A stretch of 36,382 bases of DNA from JAGNLA01 sp964639885 (GCA_964639885.1 CAZXEH010000020.1:1-36382), one strand, 5' to 3'; positions 1 to 8,072 are shown, counted from the first letter of the stretch. Numbers and translations are program-made. Notes: generated by a model from the sequence alone, not told the origin.

Positions 1-377
1 TCTTCGGAGGCTTCATAGGTATACGATGCTTTGATCATGTCGCCCTCGCGAAGCGGGTTTGTGAAGGTGATTCCGCCGGTTGCGAAGTTGAGACGATAAT
101 CTGTTCCGATGAGTTTCTTCGGGTTGATCGAGATTACAGATGAGCTGATGTAATCCGGAACAACCGTCTCCTTCGGAAGAGTGACTGTGATCGAGTCCTG
201 GTTTGCTGACAGGGGTCTGGTCACATTGAAGCTGATTTTGTAGCTTGCCATCTGTCCTGCAGTCTTGGGATAAGGAATTACCTTGATTCCCCTGGCATCG
301 CCGGTTGATGTCTGTGGAATTGCGAGAGCCGTAAAAACCATGGCCGCAATAAGAATTATTGAAAGCATTCTCTTCAT
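1..377 (-). CDS. secreted protein of unknown function, N-terminal part (runs off the left edge)
   Basis: I do not recognise this family. The ATG at 377 follows an AGGAAAGGAG ribosome-binding site by about 8 bases, and the reading frame is open to the window edge (about 125 residues visible). Residues 1-20 form a signal peptide: MKRM, then a hydrophobic stretch of Ile, Leu, Ala and Val. The mature part alternates beta-strand-like segments (SITVTLPKETVVPDYISSS, then a GGITFTNPL segment), which resembles the beta-sandwich or adhesin-like repeats found in bacterial surface proteins. It starts 40 bases downstream of the response-regulator stop codon on the same strand, with no terminator between them, so it is probably co-transcribed with the regulator. 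Its C-terminus, and therefore any anchoring or catalytic domain, lies outside the window. Confidence 0.8.
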   Translation of the reverse strand, partial: MKRMLSIILIAAMVFTALAIPQTSTGDARGIKVIPYPKTAGQMASYKISFNVTRPLSANQDSITVTLPKETVVPDYISSSVISINPKKLIGTDYRLNFATGGITFTNPLREGDMIKASYTYEASE

Positions 378-417
378 AAGAATTGCTCCTTTCCTAACGC
401 TTACGTTTTCCATTACT

Positions 418-1677
418 TTATATTTCATCCTTAGGTTCAACTTCATCCAAATCAATCCCGTAGTCCTGTATTTTTGTGTACAGAGACCTTCTCGGTATTC
501 CCAATAAATCAGCGGCTTTCGTGCGGTTACCTTTTGTTTCCTTCAAGGCCCGCCTTATCAATCCAGCCTCAAGCTCCTCGACAGCTTCGTGCATTTTGGG
601 GATGGAGCCTTTGGCGACAAACATCGGTTCTCGTGCTCTGTATGAAGTGATGGTGTGCGGGAGATATTCGGGCAGTATCAAAGGAGAGTTTGCGATGATT
701 ACAGCCCTTGCTATTGCGTTTTCGAGTTCCCTGACGTTTCCTGGCCAGTCGTAGTCGGACAAGAGCTTTCTGGACTGAGGCGAAACACCGGCGATGACCT
801 TGTTGTATTTCTGGCAGTATTTCTTGATGAAGTGGTCAACCAACTCGTCAATGTCGTCTTTTCTTTCCCGGAGAGGAGGAAGGGTGATGGTCACAACATT
901 TAACCTGTAGTAAAGGTCTTCCCTGAAACGTCTTTCTCTGGTGAGGGTTTCAAGGTCCTGGTTGGTGGCGGCGATGATCCTTGCTTCGGTTGAGAGCACT
1001 TCCTTGCCACCGACACGTTCGAATGTTTTATCCTGAAGAACACGGAGAATTTTGGCCTGAAGNNNNNNNNNNNNNNNNNNNNNNNNNNNNNNNNNNNNNN
1101 NNNNNNNNNNNNNNNNNNNNNNNNNNNNNNNNNNNNNNNNNNNNNNNNNNNNNNNNNNNNNNATCAAAACGGTGGCATCCGATTCGGCAATTCTGCCGAT
1201 TGACTTGTAGACCTGCTGCATGGCCATCGAGCTTCCGACGAGTTCCTCGAGTCTGTAGTTTGCGGTCAGGCCTGTTTTGAGCGTGAACACTTCAGCTGTC
1301 AATTCACGAAGCTGAAGGGCTTTCTTGATCTGTATACGGATTTCTTCTATGTCGAATGGTTTTGTTATATAGTCGTAGGCGCCTTCCTTCATCGCTTCGA
1401 TGGCGATTTCCGAGGAGCCGTATGCTGTCATTAAAATTACCGGAACATCAATGCCAGTTTCTTTCATCTTTCGGAAGGTTTTGATCCCATCGAGAACCGG
1501 CATGCGCACATCCATGACGATGCAATCAGGGAGGGATTTTTTTGCTTTTTCGAGAGCTTCCTTGCCGTCACTGGCGAAGATGGTGTTCCAACCTTCATCT
1601 TCGCAGATCTCTTTCAGGAGTTCCCTTATCCCTTCTTCATCGTCTGCTATCAAAATTGTGTGCTTTTTTGCTGCCAT
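418..1677 (-). CDS. NtrC-family sigma54-dependent response regulator (interrupted by an assembly gap)
   Basis: This is a DNA-binding activator of sigma54 promoters controlled by phosphorylation. An N-terminal receiver domain (residues 1 to about 125) has the acidic pair ADDEE, the phospho-acceptor Asp in VMDVRMP, the Thr of LMTAYG and the Lys of TKPFD. A sigma54-interacting AAA+ domain follows, with LQAKILRVLQ, ERVGG, IAATNQDL, FREDLYYRLNV, LPPLRERKDD and the R-finger-side DWPGNVRELENA. The last 50 residues form a Fis-type helix-turn-helix (ETKGNRTKAADLLGIPRR). The 100-N gap removes the segment that should hold Walker A, GAFTGA and Walker B. I chose the start at 1677 and not the in-frame ATG at 1692, because AGGAAGGA sits just upstream of 1677 and would lie inside the longer version. 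No sensor kinase is adjacent, so its input is unknown. It is the only transcription factor seen in the window. Confidence 0.93.
   Translation of the reverse strand: MAAKKHTILIADDEEGIRELLKEICEDEGWNTIFASDGKEALEKAKKSLPDCIVMDVRMPVLDGIKTFRKMKETGIDVPVILMTAYGSSEIAIEAMKEGAYDYITKPFDIEEIRIQIKKALQLRELTAEVFTLKTGLTANYRLEELVGSSMAMQQVYKSIGRIAESDATVLXXXXXXXXXXXXXXXXXXXXXXXXXXXXXXXXXXLQAKILRVLQDKTFERVGGKEVLSTEARIIAATNQDLETLTRERRFREDLYYRLNVVTITLPPLRERKDDIDELVDHFIKKYCQKYNKVIAGVSPQSRKLLSDYDWPGNVRELENAIARAVIIANSPLILPEYLPHTITSYRAREPMFVAKGSIPKMHEAVEELEAGLIRRALKETKGNRTKAADLLGIPRRSLYTKIQDYGIDLDEVEPKDEI
1063..1162. other. assembly gap of 100 N inside the response-regulator gene
   Basis: There are exactly 100 consecutive N, the usual placeholder for a gap of unknown size. 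By comparison with NtrC-family AAA+ domains, about 80 residues (roughly 240-250 bases) should lie between the visible DATVL and LQAKILRVLQ segments. Only about 34 codons' worth of N are present. Both sides stay in one frame across the 100 N, which also fits a real length of the form 3n+1. Confidence 0.95.
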
Positions 1678-1725
1678 TCTTCCTTCCTGCATCTGCAGAA
1701 ATCTGTGATATTCTTAATCGCTGGC

Positions 1726-1754
1726 ATTCTAGCAAATAAAAAATAAGTTGTCAA
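1726..1754 (-). promoter_or_regulatory. sigma70-type promoter of the response-regulator operon
   Basis: On the minus strand there is a perfect -35 TTGACA (1754-1749), a 17-base spacer, and a -10 TAGAAT (1731-1726). The predicted transcript starts near 1719, leaving a leader of about 42 bases with AGGAAGGA before the ATG at 1677. Confidence 0.75.
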
Positions 1755-2427
1755 TAGCCAAAAATCAACTTTGTGAAAAATCATCACACTTCAAGACGGG
1801 CAATAACGGCACACAACGTAGATAAATACGGTATTTATTCGATCTTTTGAATAGTCATTTTTATTTGTTCCACAAATGTTTTTATAATTAAAATACCATG
1901 AATTCTACGTTGTTTTGTAGTCATTGAATTGAGTAAATGTTTCACGCTCTTTATTATTATAATGATAGGTATATTTGACCACATATTAAGTCATAAATGT
2001 TATTTATGATACTAATTAATATATATTGATAGTTTTAACGATATATGTATAGTTAATTTCCTCTTCATGCTGATCTCGAAATCAAACAAAAAAGGCAATT
2101 TATATTGATAAATTCTATATTTAATTAAATACTGCAATGTGCAGGCGTCAGACATATCGAAAAGGATAACGTATTTTTAAACATTTGATTCATTTTGTCT
2201 AATTCACGATAATAAACACATATATACATTTGTGTAACCGTGAAAAACAAGCACATTTCTACATTTTTCAATACCGAATAAAAACCATAAATGTGCAGGA
2301 ATGTTCCAAAAAATAGGGAAAAGAAATTACAACCTCTGGGAAGTTTTAGCAAAACATAGGCTAAATGGTCTTCGTTAAATATACAATATAAGCACAAACT
2401 AATATTATGGTTTGATCGGATATAAAT
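1755..2427. other. AT-rich non-coding region with inverted repeats
   Basis: This stretch of about 670 bases is visibly far richer in A+T than the flanking genes, and I see no convincing gene in it. It holds a near-perfect palindrome ATAAATAC-G-GTATTTAT at 1822-1838, a pair of 10-base inverted repeats (ACAACGTAGA at 1813-1822 and TCTACGTTGT at 1904-1913), and a short hairpin CATAAAT/ATTTATG at 1992-2008. The repeats lie upstream of the regulator promoter and could be operator sites. This is inference only. Confidence 0.55.
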
Positions 2428-2457
2428 AAAAAAGCCCTGATAATATCAGGACTTTTT
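2428..2457 (-). terminator. rho-independent terminator of the fatty-acid operon
   Basis: Sixteen bases past the accA stop codon, the minus strand has a hairpin with stem CCTGAT/ATCAGG followed by a T-rich tract (CTTTTTTATTT). A T-run on the other strand makes it potentially bidirectional. Confidence 0.8.
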
Positions 2458-2471
2458 GGTGTGCAAGAATA

Positions 2472-3419
2472 TTACGGAAGCCTTGGAGGGAGGTTCACAT
2501 ACCTGTTGTATCTATGCTCTGTTATTGGAATATCCAGCTTTTGAAGCTCTGAAATGTTGCGTTTCAGCGCCTGCTTGACATACTCCATCGCCGCAACCGG
2601 TGAACGATGGGCACCACCGACCGGCTCATCAATGATCTCGTCAATTAAACCGAAATCAAAGAGGTCTTTGGCTGTCGGCTTGAGCATCTGTGATGTTTCC
2701 CTGAATCGTGTTCCATCCCTGAACAGGATCGAAGCGCATCCTTCAGGCGAGATGACACTGTACATCGAGTACTTCATCATCATAACCCTGTCGCCAACTC
2801 CGATTCCAAGCGCTCCGCCTGATCCGCCCTCGCCTATAACTACAGTTACAATTGGCACCTTAACATCAAACATGTCACGGATGTTGCAGGCAATTGCTTC
2901 CGCCTGACCATGCTCTTCAGCTGAAAGTCCAGGGTAAGCGCCAGGTGTGTCAAGAAGGGTGATGACTGGTGCATTGAACTTCTCTGCCAGTCTCATCATC
3001 CTCATGGCCTTGCGGTATCCTTCCGGATTTGCAGAGCCAAAGTTGCCCTTGATGTTCTCTTTGACGTTGCGTCCCTTATTGTGGCCGATGATGAAAACGG
3101 TCTGGCCGTCCATGGTGCCAACAGTTGTGAGCATCGCATTGTCATCGCCAAGCTCCCTGTCGCCGTGAAGCGTGATGTAGTCAGGGGTAAGGTACCTGAC
3201 ATAGTCTATTGCTTTCGGTCTCGAGGTATGGCGTGCAACCTGGACGATCTGGTATCTTGTTAGATTGTTGTAGATTTCATCAAGCTTTTGTTCGATTTCG
3301 AGCTGAACCTGTTTGATCGATTCTGTCAGGTCAAGCGATTTTGCAATGGCCTGAAGCCTGAAATCTTCAAGTTTTTTCTCAAGCTCAACAACCGGTTTTT
3401 CGAAATCAAGAAAGATCAT
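2472..3419 (-). CDS. accA: acetyl-CoA carboxylase, carboxyltransferase subunit alpha
   Basis: AccA and AccD together transfer the carboxyl group from carboxybiotin to acetyl-CoA, making malonyl-CoA, the first committed step of fatty-acid synthesis in the cytosol. The 315-residue product has the typical AccA length and order: an N-terminal helical segment (LDFEKPVVELEKKLEDF), then the crotonase-like core with RPKAIDYV, GDRELGDD, GHNKGR, NPEGYRKAMRLMRLAEKF-type sequence, TLLDTPGAYPG and GEGGSGGALGIGVGDRV. The central oxyanion-type Gly-rich loop is intact. Its ATG overlaps the accD stop by four bases (ATGA), so the two subunits are translationally coupled, as expected for an equimolar complex. 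It is the last gene of the operon and is followed by a hairpin terminator. The biotin carrier (accB) and biotin carboxylase (accC) are not in this window. Confidence 0.97.
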   Translation of the reverse strand: MIFLDFEKPVVELEKKLEDFRLQAIAKSLDLTESIKQVQLEIEQKLDEIYNNLTRYQIVQVARHTSRPKAIDYVRYLTPDYITLHGDRELGDDNAMLTTVGTMDGQTVFIIGHNKGRNVKENIKGNFGSANPEGYRKAMRMMRLAEKFNAPVITLLDTPGAYPGLSAEEHGQAEAIACNIRDMFDVKVPIVTVVIGEGGSGGALGIGVGDRVMMMKYSMYSVISPEGCASILFRDGTRFRETSQMLKPTAKDLFDFGLIDEIIDEPVGGAHRSPVAAMEYVKQALKRNISELQKLDIPITEHRYNRYVNLPPRLP

Positions 3420-4222
3420 GCCTTGCCTCCGAATTCCACGCCGTTAAGCATTGAGATGAGCTTTCCTAACATCCAGCGCATGTTCTTCCTCTCGACAACC
3501 TTGTCGACATAGCCCTTTTCAAGGAAAAATTCTGCTGTCTGGAAACCTTTTGGAAGCTTCTGCTTGATGGTTTGTTCGATGACCCTTGGGCCAGCAAAAC
3601 CGACCATCGCACCAGGTTCGGCAAGTTCGATGTCACCCTGGAAAGCGTATGAAGCCGAGGCTCCACCATAGCAAGGGTTGAGGAGGACAGGGATATAAAC
3701 TCCGCCGTTCTTCTGGAACTTGTTGATGGCCGATGAAAGTCTTGCAAGACTCATGAGCGCGAACACAGATTCCTGCATTCTTGCTCCGCCTGACTGGCAG
3801 AAGATGACCAGAGGAATCTTTTTTTCATTTGCATATTCGGCAAGGCGTCTGATTTTTTCACCCAGGATGATTCCCATCGATCCACCGATGAAATCGAACA
3901 CCTGCACACCGAGAGCCACATTCTGTCCGTAAATCTTTGCGGCACCGGTTATGATCGAGTCCTTTTCACCAAGCTTTGTGATGGATTCTACGATTCTGTC
4001 CTTGTAGGGCTTGCTGTCGGTGAACTCAAGGATGTCGTTTGAGACTAGATCGCCCCACATTTCGACAAACGAGCCTTCGTCAACAGTAGTCTCAATGCGT
4101 TTTCTGGCAGGCATCTTCTCGTGTGAACCGCACTTCGGGCAAACGTAGAGGTTCGCCTCAAACTCGGTCGTAGAGAAGGTCTTGCCGCAACCTTCGCACT
4201 TGATTCCTTTGTCTTCGCTCAT
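3416..4222 (-). CDS. accD: acetyl-CoA carboxylase, carboxyltransferase subunit beta
   Basis: This is the zinc-binding partner of AccA in the carboxyltransferase half of acetyl-CoA carboxylase. The 268 residues include an N-terminal zinc ribbon with Cys9, Cys12, Cys28 and Cys31 (CEGC and CPKCG), followed by the carboxyltransferase core with the family motifs FVEMWGDL, KPYKDRI, DFIGGSMGIILGEKI, IFCQSGGARMQESVF, GGASASYA and GFAGPRVIEQT. The length is slightly shorter than the roughly 280-300 residues of many homologues because the tail is short. It overlaps fabF upstream and accA downstream by four bases each (ATGA), so it sits inside a translationally coupled run. No unusual substitutions are visible in the core motifs. 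Confidence 0.97.
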   Translation of the reverse strand: MSEDKGIKCEGCGKTFSTTEFEANLYVCPKCGSHEKMPARKRIETTVDEGSFVEMWGDLVSNDILEFTDSKPYKDRIVESITKLGEKDSIITGAAKIYGQNVALGVQVFDFIGGSMGIILGEKIRRLAEYANEKKIPLVIFCQSGGARMQESVFALMSLARLSSAINKFQKNGGVYIPVLLNPCYGGASASYAFQGDIELAEPGAMVGFAGPRVIEQTIKQKLPKGFQTAEFFLEKGYVDKVVERKNMRWMLGKLISMLNGVEFGGKA

Positions 4223-5451
4223 TTGAACCTTCCAAAGCAGAGGCAGGAGTTATGTCCGCCAAAGCCGAATGAATTGCTCAGAGCATAATTGATTTCATGC
4301 TTTGTCGCTGTTTTTGCTATGTTGAGGCAGAAGCCCTCGTCACCTTCACTGAAGTTTAGTGATGGGTGAACGAGATTGTTATTGATCTGGAGTGAGATGG
4401 CTGCCGCTTCAACCGCACCGGCAGCACCAAGAAGATGGCCAACCATGGATTTTGTCGAGTTGACGTAGATATCTTTGGTGTGTGCGCCGAAGAATTCGCT
4501 GATTGCCTTCGACTCGATCTGGTCGTTGAGCGGGGTTGAGGTGCCATGGGCGTTGATGTAATCGATCTGCTCAGGCTTCAGTCCGGCTTTCCTGACTGCA
4601 TTCTCCATACATTTCTTCATACCCCATGCTTCCGGGTCTGGAGCGGTCATGTGATACGCATCAGAAGAGTAACCGATTGATAGCACTTCGCAATAGATGT
4701 TTGCTCCACGCTTCTTGGCATGCTCAAGCTCTTCAAGAACCAGAACCACGCCACCTTCACCCATTACAAATCCGTCCCTGTCCTTGTCGAACGGGCGTGA
4801 TGCCTTTTCAGGATCATCGTTTCGGGTTGACAGCGCCTTCATGTTTGCAAAACCTGCAATTCCAAGCGGAATAAGAGAGGCTTCAACGCCACCGGCAAAC
4901 ATCATGTCGGCATCGTCGCGCTTGATCAGCTCTGCTGCCTCACCGATTGCGTAATTCGATGTTGCGCATGCTGTGACGATGTTTGAGCTTGGACCTCTAA
5001 GCTTATACTTCATTGAAACCATGGCTGAAGCCATGTTTCCGATCATCATCGGGATGAACAGCGGGGAAACTCTTCTGTATCCTTTTTCCACCGTTATCTT
5101 GATGTTCTTATCCAAGGTCTGGAGTCCACCGATACCACTTGAGATCAGTGTTCCAACCCTGTCAGTGTCGATTTTCGACCAATCCAGAGCACCGTCCTGC
5201 ACAGCAAGCTGCGAGGCAGCAATGGCGAACTGGACAAACTGGTCGGTTCTGGGAAGCTCTTTCGGCTCTATCCACTCTTCAGGCTTGAAGTCCTTGACTT
5301 CGGCGCCTATGCAGACGGAGATTTCGGAGTAGTTGTAGTTCTTGAGTTTTGCTACGCCTGACCTGCCGTTTGAGAGTGAGTCCCAGAAGGCCTGTTTTCC
5401 AATGCCTATGGGTGTGACCAGCCCAAGGCCGGTTACAACGACTCTCCTCAT
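4219..5451 (-). CDS. fabF: beta-ketoacyl-ACP synthase II
   Basis: This enzyme condenses malonyl-ACP with a growing acyl-ACP chain (Claisen condensation) during elongation in type II fatty-acid synthesis. The 410-residue product has the Cys-His-His triad of elongating ketosynthases: Cys162 in VTACATSNYAIG, His302 in NAHGTSTPLND and His339 in KSMVGHLLGAAG. It opens with RRVVVTGLGLVTPIG and ends with NSFGFGGHNSCLCF, both typical of FabF. The triad and length separate it from FabH, which is also in the operon. The ATG is 2 bases after the acpP stop, so the carrier and its synthase are tightly coupled. Confidence 0.97.
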   Translation of the reverse strand: MRRVVVTGLGLVTPIGIGKQAFWDSLSNGRSGVAKLKNYNYSEISVCIGAEVKDFKPEEWIEPKELPRTDQFVQFAIAASQLAVQDGALDWSKIDTDRVGTLISSGIGGLQTLDKNIKITVEKGYRRVSPLFIPMMIGNMASAMVSMKYKLRGPSSNIVTACATSNYAIGEAAELIKRDDADMMFAGGVEASLIPLGIAGFANMKALSTRNDDPEKASRPFDKDRDGFVMGEGGVVLVLEELEHAKKRGANIYCEVLSIGYSSDAYHMTAPDPEAWGMKKCMENAVRKAGLKPEQIDYINAHGTSTPLNDQIESKAISEFFGAHTKDIYVNSTKSMVGHLLGAAGAVEAAAISLQINNNLVHPSLNFSEGDEGFCLNIAKTATKHEINYALSNSFGFGGHNSCLCFGRFK

Positions 5452-5453
5452 TT

Positions 5454-5696
5454 TCAGCTCATCTTGCCCATGACGTAGTCAATGGCTGAACCTACTGTTG
5501 TGATCTTCGGAAGGTCTTCGTCCGGGATTGACACGCCAAACTTCTCTTCGAGCTCCATCGTGACATCGACGAGGCCAAGTGAGTCTGCGCCGAGATCTTC
5601 CATAAAACGGGCTTCAAGAGTGACTTTGTTTGCTTCGACACCGAGCTTCTCTGTAACAATCTGCTTCATTGAGACCAAAATTTCTTCTTTTGTCAT
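5454..5696 (-). CDS. acpP: acyl carrier protein
   Basis: This small acidic protein carries acyl chains on a 4'-phosphopantetheine arm. The 80-residue product is a four-helix carrier with the attachment site Ser39 in LGADSLGLVDV, followed by MELEEKFG and the C-terminal IPDEDLPKITTVG. The reading frame is open further upstream, to 5837. I chose the ATG at 5696 because AGAGGTGA lies about 8 bases before it and the product then matches the usual ACP start (MTKEEI). The longer version would overlap fabG extensively. It lies 28 bases after fabG and 2 bases before fabF, the classical fabG-acpP-fabF order. Confidence 0.96.
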   Translation of the reverse strand: MTKEEILVSMKQIVTEKLGVEANKVTLEARFMEDLGADSLGLVDVTMELEEKFGVSIPDEDLPKITTVGSAIDYVMGKMS

Positions 5697-5724
5697 TTCC
5701 TTCACCTCTTTGGGTTTAATAATC

Positions 5725-6471
5725 TTATAGAAGTCCGCCATCGACAACGATGGTGGTTCCATTGATGTAAGAAGCTCCTGGGCCAGCCAGGAAAACAACG
5801 GCGTTCGCAACATCCTGTGATGTTCCAAACCTTCCAAGCGGAATGCGTGTAAAATAATCTTTTCGCATTTCCTCTGAAAGAGCCTGTGTCATGGGAGTTT
5901 CGATGAAGCCAGGTGCAATTGCGTTGCAGCAGATGCCCCTGCTTCCCATCTCCTTGGCCACAGATTTCGTTAGGGCGATGATTCCAGCCTTTGAGGCTGC
6001 GTAGTTTGCCTGACCGGCGTTGCCCATAATGCCGATCACTGATGAAATGTTGATGATTCTGCCCTTATTTTTCATCATTTCTCTCAGGCTTGCCTTGATG
6101 CAGTTGAATGTGCCCTTGAGATTGATGTCGATTACCCTGTCCCAATCTGATTCTTTCATGCGAAGCATCAGTGTGTCTGCGGTCACACCGGCATTGTTGA
6201 TCAGAATGTCAAGTTTGCCAAACGTTGTAGTTGTTTTTGAAATCATTTCCTCACATGACTGCGGACTTGAAACGTCTGCTTCTATGAGAACGGCTTTCCT
6301 GCCAAGGGCCTCGATCTGTCTGACCGTTTCCTTTGCGTTTTCAAGTTCGGCTTCAAACGGGTAGTTGACCGCGACATCGGCTCCGGCTCTTGCCAGTTCA
6401 ACCGCAATGTCTCTTCCAATGCCTCTTGAGGAGCCGGTAACAAGCGCTGTTTTTCCTTCGAGGGTCACCAT
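5725..6471 (-). CDS. fabG: 3-oxoacyl-ACP reductase
   Basis: This NADPH-dependent short-chain dehydrogenase/reductase reduces 3-oxoacyl-ACP to 3-hydroxyacyl-ACP. The 248 residues show the nucleotide-binding TGSSRGIGR (residues 12-20), the NNAG motif (92-95), Asn117 in DINLKG, the catalytic Ser at 143-144 (NISS), and Tyr157 and Lys161 in YAASK. The C-terminus GTTIVVDGGLL is standard for FabG. Its ATG lies inside the end of fabH (7-base overlap). SDR enzymes are hard to assign alone, but the position between fabH and acpP makes FabG secure. No features outside the family norm were seen. Confidence 0.96.
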   Translation of the reverse strand: MVTLEGKTALVTGSSRGIGRDIAVELARAGADVAVNYPFEAELENAKETVRQIEALGRKAVLIEADVSSPQSCEEMISKTTTTFGKLDILINNAGVTADTLMLRMKESDWDRVIDINLKGTFNCIKASLREMMKNKGRIINISSVIGIMGNAGQANYAASKAGIIALTKSVAKEMGSRGICCNAIAPGFIETPMTQALSEEMRKDYFTRIPLGRFGTSQDVANAVVFLAGPGASYINGTTIVVDGGLL

Positions 6472-7448
6472 TCAATCACCGCCGATCCCCACGTGAGTCC
6501 TGCGCCAAAGGCCACCATGAGAAGTTTGTTTCCTTTTTTGAGCTTTCCTTCCGCCCTTGCCATATCCAGTGCTATCGGAATGGTGGCTGCAGAAGTGTTG
6601 CCGGTTTTGTCCAAAGTGATGAGAACCTTTTCCATCGGGAGCTTCATGCGCTTTGCTGCCGATTCAATGATTCTGATGTTTGCCTGATGTGGCACAAACC
6701 AGTCAATGTCCTCCGGCTGAAGTCCTGCTTTTTCAAGCACCTTCATTGAGCCAAGGTCCATGGCCCTGACAGCGAACTTGAACACGTCCGAGCCATTCAT
6801 GTGGATGAAATGATCGTGGTTGTCAATTGTCTGGTGTGTGGCCGGGTTTCTTGAACCTCCGCCAGGAAGAGTTATGTGCATGTGGCCTTCGCCCGAGCTG
6901 GAAAGGAACGTCGAGATAACACCCTGTCCTTCAACGGCACCGACGACAACTGCACCGGCTCCATCTCCAAAAAGAACGCAGGTTGCCCTGTCGGTCATGT
7001 CCATGAGCTTGGTCAGCGCTTCTGCGCCAATAACGCAGATATTCTTTGCCAAACCTGATTCTATGTAAGCTTTTGCTGTAACCAGAGCATAGATAAATCC
7101 TGTACAACCGGCTGTGATGTCCATGGCAGCCGGGCCTTCAAGGCCTTTGAATCCGAGTTTTTCTGTAACCAGACATGACGTTGACGGGAACAGCATGTCA
7201 CCAGATGCTGTTGCTACGATAAACATGTCGATGTCTTCCTTCACAAGGCCGGCATCTGCAATAGCCCTTTGCGCCGCAATCACTGAAAGATCAGAACAAG
7301 CCTGTTCTTTGCTTGCGATTCTTCTTTCATGGATGCCTGATCTGGAGACAATCCATTCGTCTGTTGTGTCGACGATCTTCTCAAAATCAGCATTTGTCAT
7401 TATGTGTTCAGGCAGATACGTGCCCAAACCTTTGATTCCTGCTCTCAT
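6465..7448 (-). CDS. fabH: beta-ketoacyl-ACP synthase III
   Basis: This enzyme starts fatty-acid synthesis by condensing an acyl-CoA primer with malonyl-ACP. The 327-residue product carries the Cys-His-Asn triad of initiating ketosynthases: Cys115 in ITAGCTGFIYAL, His254 in VPHQANIRI and Asn284 in KTGNTSAATIP. The N-terminus (GLGTYLPEHIMTN, then DEWIVSRSGIHERR) and the C-terminal FGAGLTWGSAVIEW are diagnostic of FabH. The primer choice (acetyl or branched chain) cannot be read from sequence by eye. The ATG overlaps the fabZ stop by four bases. plsX and rpmF, frequent neighbours of fabH in other bacteria, are not present. Confidence 0.97.
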   Translation of the reverse strand: MRAGIKGLGTYLPEHIMTNADFEKIVDTTDEWIVSRSGIHERRIASKEQACSDLSVIAAQRAIADAGLVKEDIDMFIVATASGDMLFPSTSCLVTEKLGFKGLEGPAAMDITAGCTGFIYALVTAKAYIESGLAKNICVIGAEALTKLMDMTDRATCVLFGDGAGAVVVGAVEGQGVISTFLSSSGEGHMHITLPGGGSRNPATHQTIDNHDHFIHMNGSDVFKFAVRAMDLGSMKVLEKAGLQPEDIDWFVPHQANIRIIESAAKRMKLPMEKVLITLDKTGNTSAATIPIALDMARAEGKLKKGNKLLMVAFGAGLTWGSAVIEW

Positions 7449-7882
7449 GAATCCACCGATCTTACGGCAGCCATAAGCCTGCCTTCTGCAACAATGTCAT
7501 CTCCAACGGTTGCTTTGCCATGACATTTGAAAATGCCCATCTTTATTGACTCCACATTTACCTCCAGCCTGATCTGGTCGCCAGGAACCACCTGACGCTT
7601 GAAGCGGAACTCGTCGATTCCAACAAACAGGGCTAGTTTGTCCTTGTTCTCCGGCATGGAGAGGGCACAAACTGCGCCTGCCTGGGCAAGTGCTTCAACG
7701 ACGAGGACGCCCGGCATGATCGGCTGGTCTGGAAAATGACCGGTGAACTGTGGTTCGTTGGAGGTCACATTCTTGACTGCAATGCAGTATTTCCCTGGAG
7801 AAACGTCCAAAACCCTGTCGATGAGAAGAAACGGGAACCTGTGTGGAATGATCTTTCTGATTTCGACGTTGCTAAGCTCCAT
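7445..7882 (-). CDS. fabZ: 3-hydroxyacyl-ACP dehydratase
   Basis: This hotdog-fold enzyme dehydrates 3-hydroxyacyl-ACP to trans-2-enoyl-ACP. The 145 residues include IIPHRFPFLLIDRV, the catalytic His49 in TGHFPDQPIMPGV, and Glu63 in VVEALAQAGA. The ATG at 7882 follows an AGGAGGT site that lies inside the end of the preceding small gene (11-base overlap). The downstream fabH start overlaps its stop by four bases. In many Firmicutes fabZ lies after fabF and accB, so its place at the head of the cluster is a local rearrangement. The length is normal for the family. Confidence 0.96.
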   Translation of the reverse strand: MELSNVEIRKIIPHRFPFLLIDRVLDVSPGKYCIAVKNVTSNEPQFTGHFPDQPIMPGVLVVEALAQAGAVCALSMPENKDKLALFVGIDEFRFKRQVVPGDQIRLEVNVESIKMGIFKCHGKATVGDDIVAEGRLMAAVRSVDS

Positions 7883-8072
7883 GGGACCTCCTGGTTGCGA
7901 TCATCAGGGCAAGTCCTGCAATGGCGGTGAAAAAGGCAACCATCCCAACCTGCACGGTTTCCCTGGCAAGTTTGTCGGTTTCCTTTCTCTTCATCCATGC
8001 GTTCATGACGGCTTTCCTGAAGTGATCAGGAGGCTTCACCGTCACGAGCATACTTTTCAGTTGTGAGCTCAT
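7872..8072 (-). CDS. small single-pass membrane protein at the head of the fab operon
   Basis: I do not recognise this product of 66 residues. It has a basic, amphipathic N-terminal half (PPDHFRKAVMNAWMKRK) and one hydrophobic C-terminal segment of about 20 residues (VGMVAFFTAIAGLALMIAT) followed by Arg-Arg, which suggests a tail-anchored or single-pass membrane protein. It overlaps fabZ by 11 bases, and the fabZ ribosome-binding site lies within its last codons, so translation is probably coupled. An upstream TTG at 8153 is also in frame. I prefer the ATG at 8072 because the extra segment does not look like protein, although no strong ribosome-binding site supports either start. A role in coupling fatty-acid synthesis to the membrane is only a guess. 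Confidence 0.55.
   Translation of the reverse strand: MSSQLKSMLVTVKPPDHFRKAVMNAWMKRKETDKLARETVQVGMVAFFTAIAGLALMIATRRSHGA

Noticed and set aside
2125..2397. Open frame of 90 codons on the minus strand in the AT-rich region
   Set aside because: The product is rich in Phe, Tyr and Cys with no recognisable domain, no ribosome-binding site is evident, and the composition follows the AT-rich background.
5454..5837. Longer version of the acyl carrier protein starting at 5837
   Set aside because: It would overlap fabG by over 110 bases, and the extra residues are fabG sequence in another frame. A ribosome-binding site supports the start at 5696.
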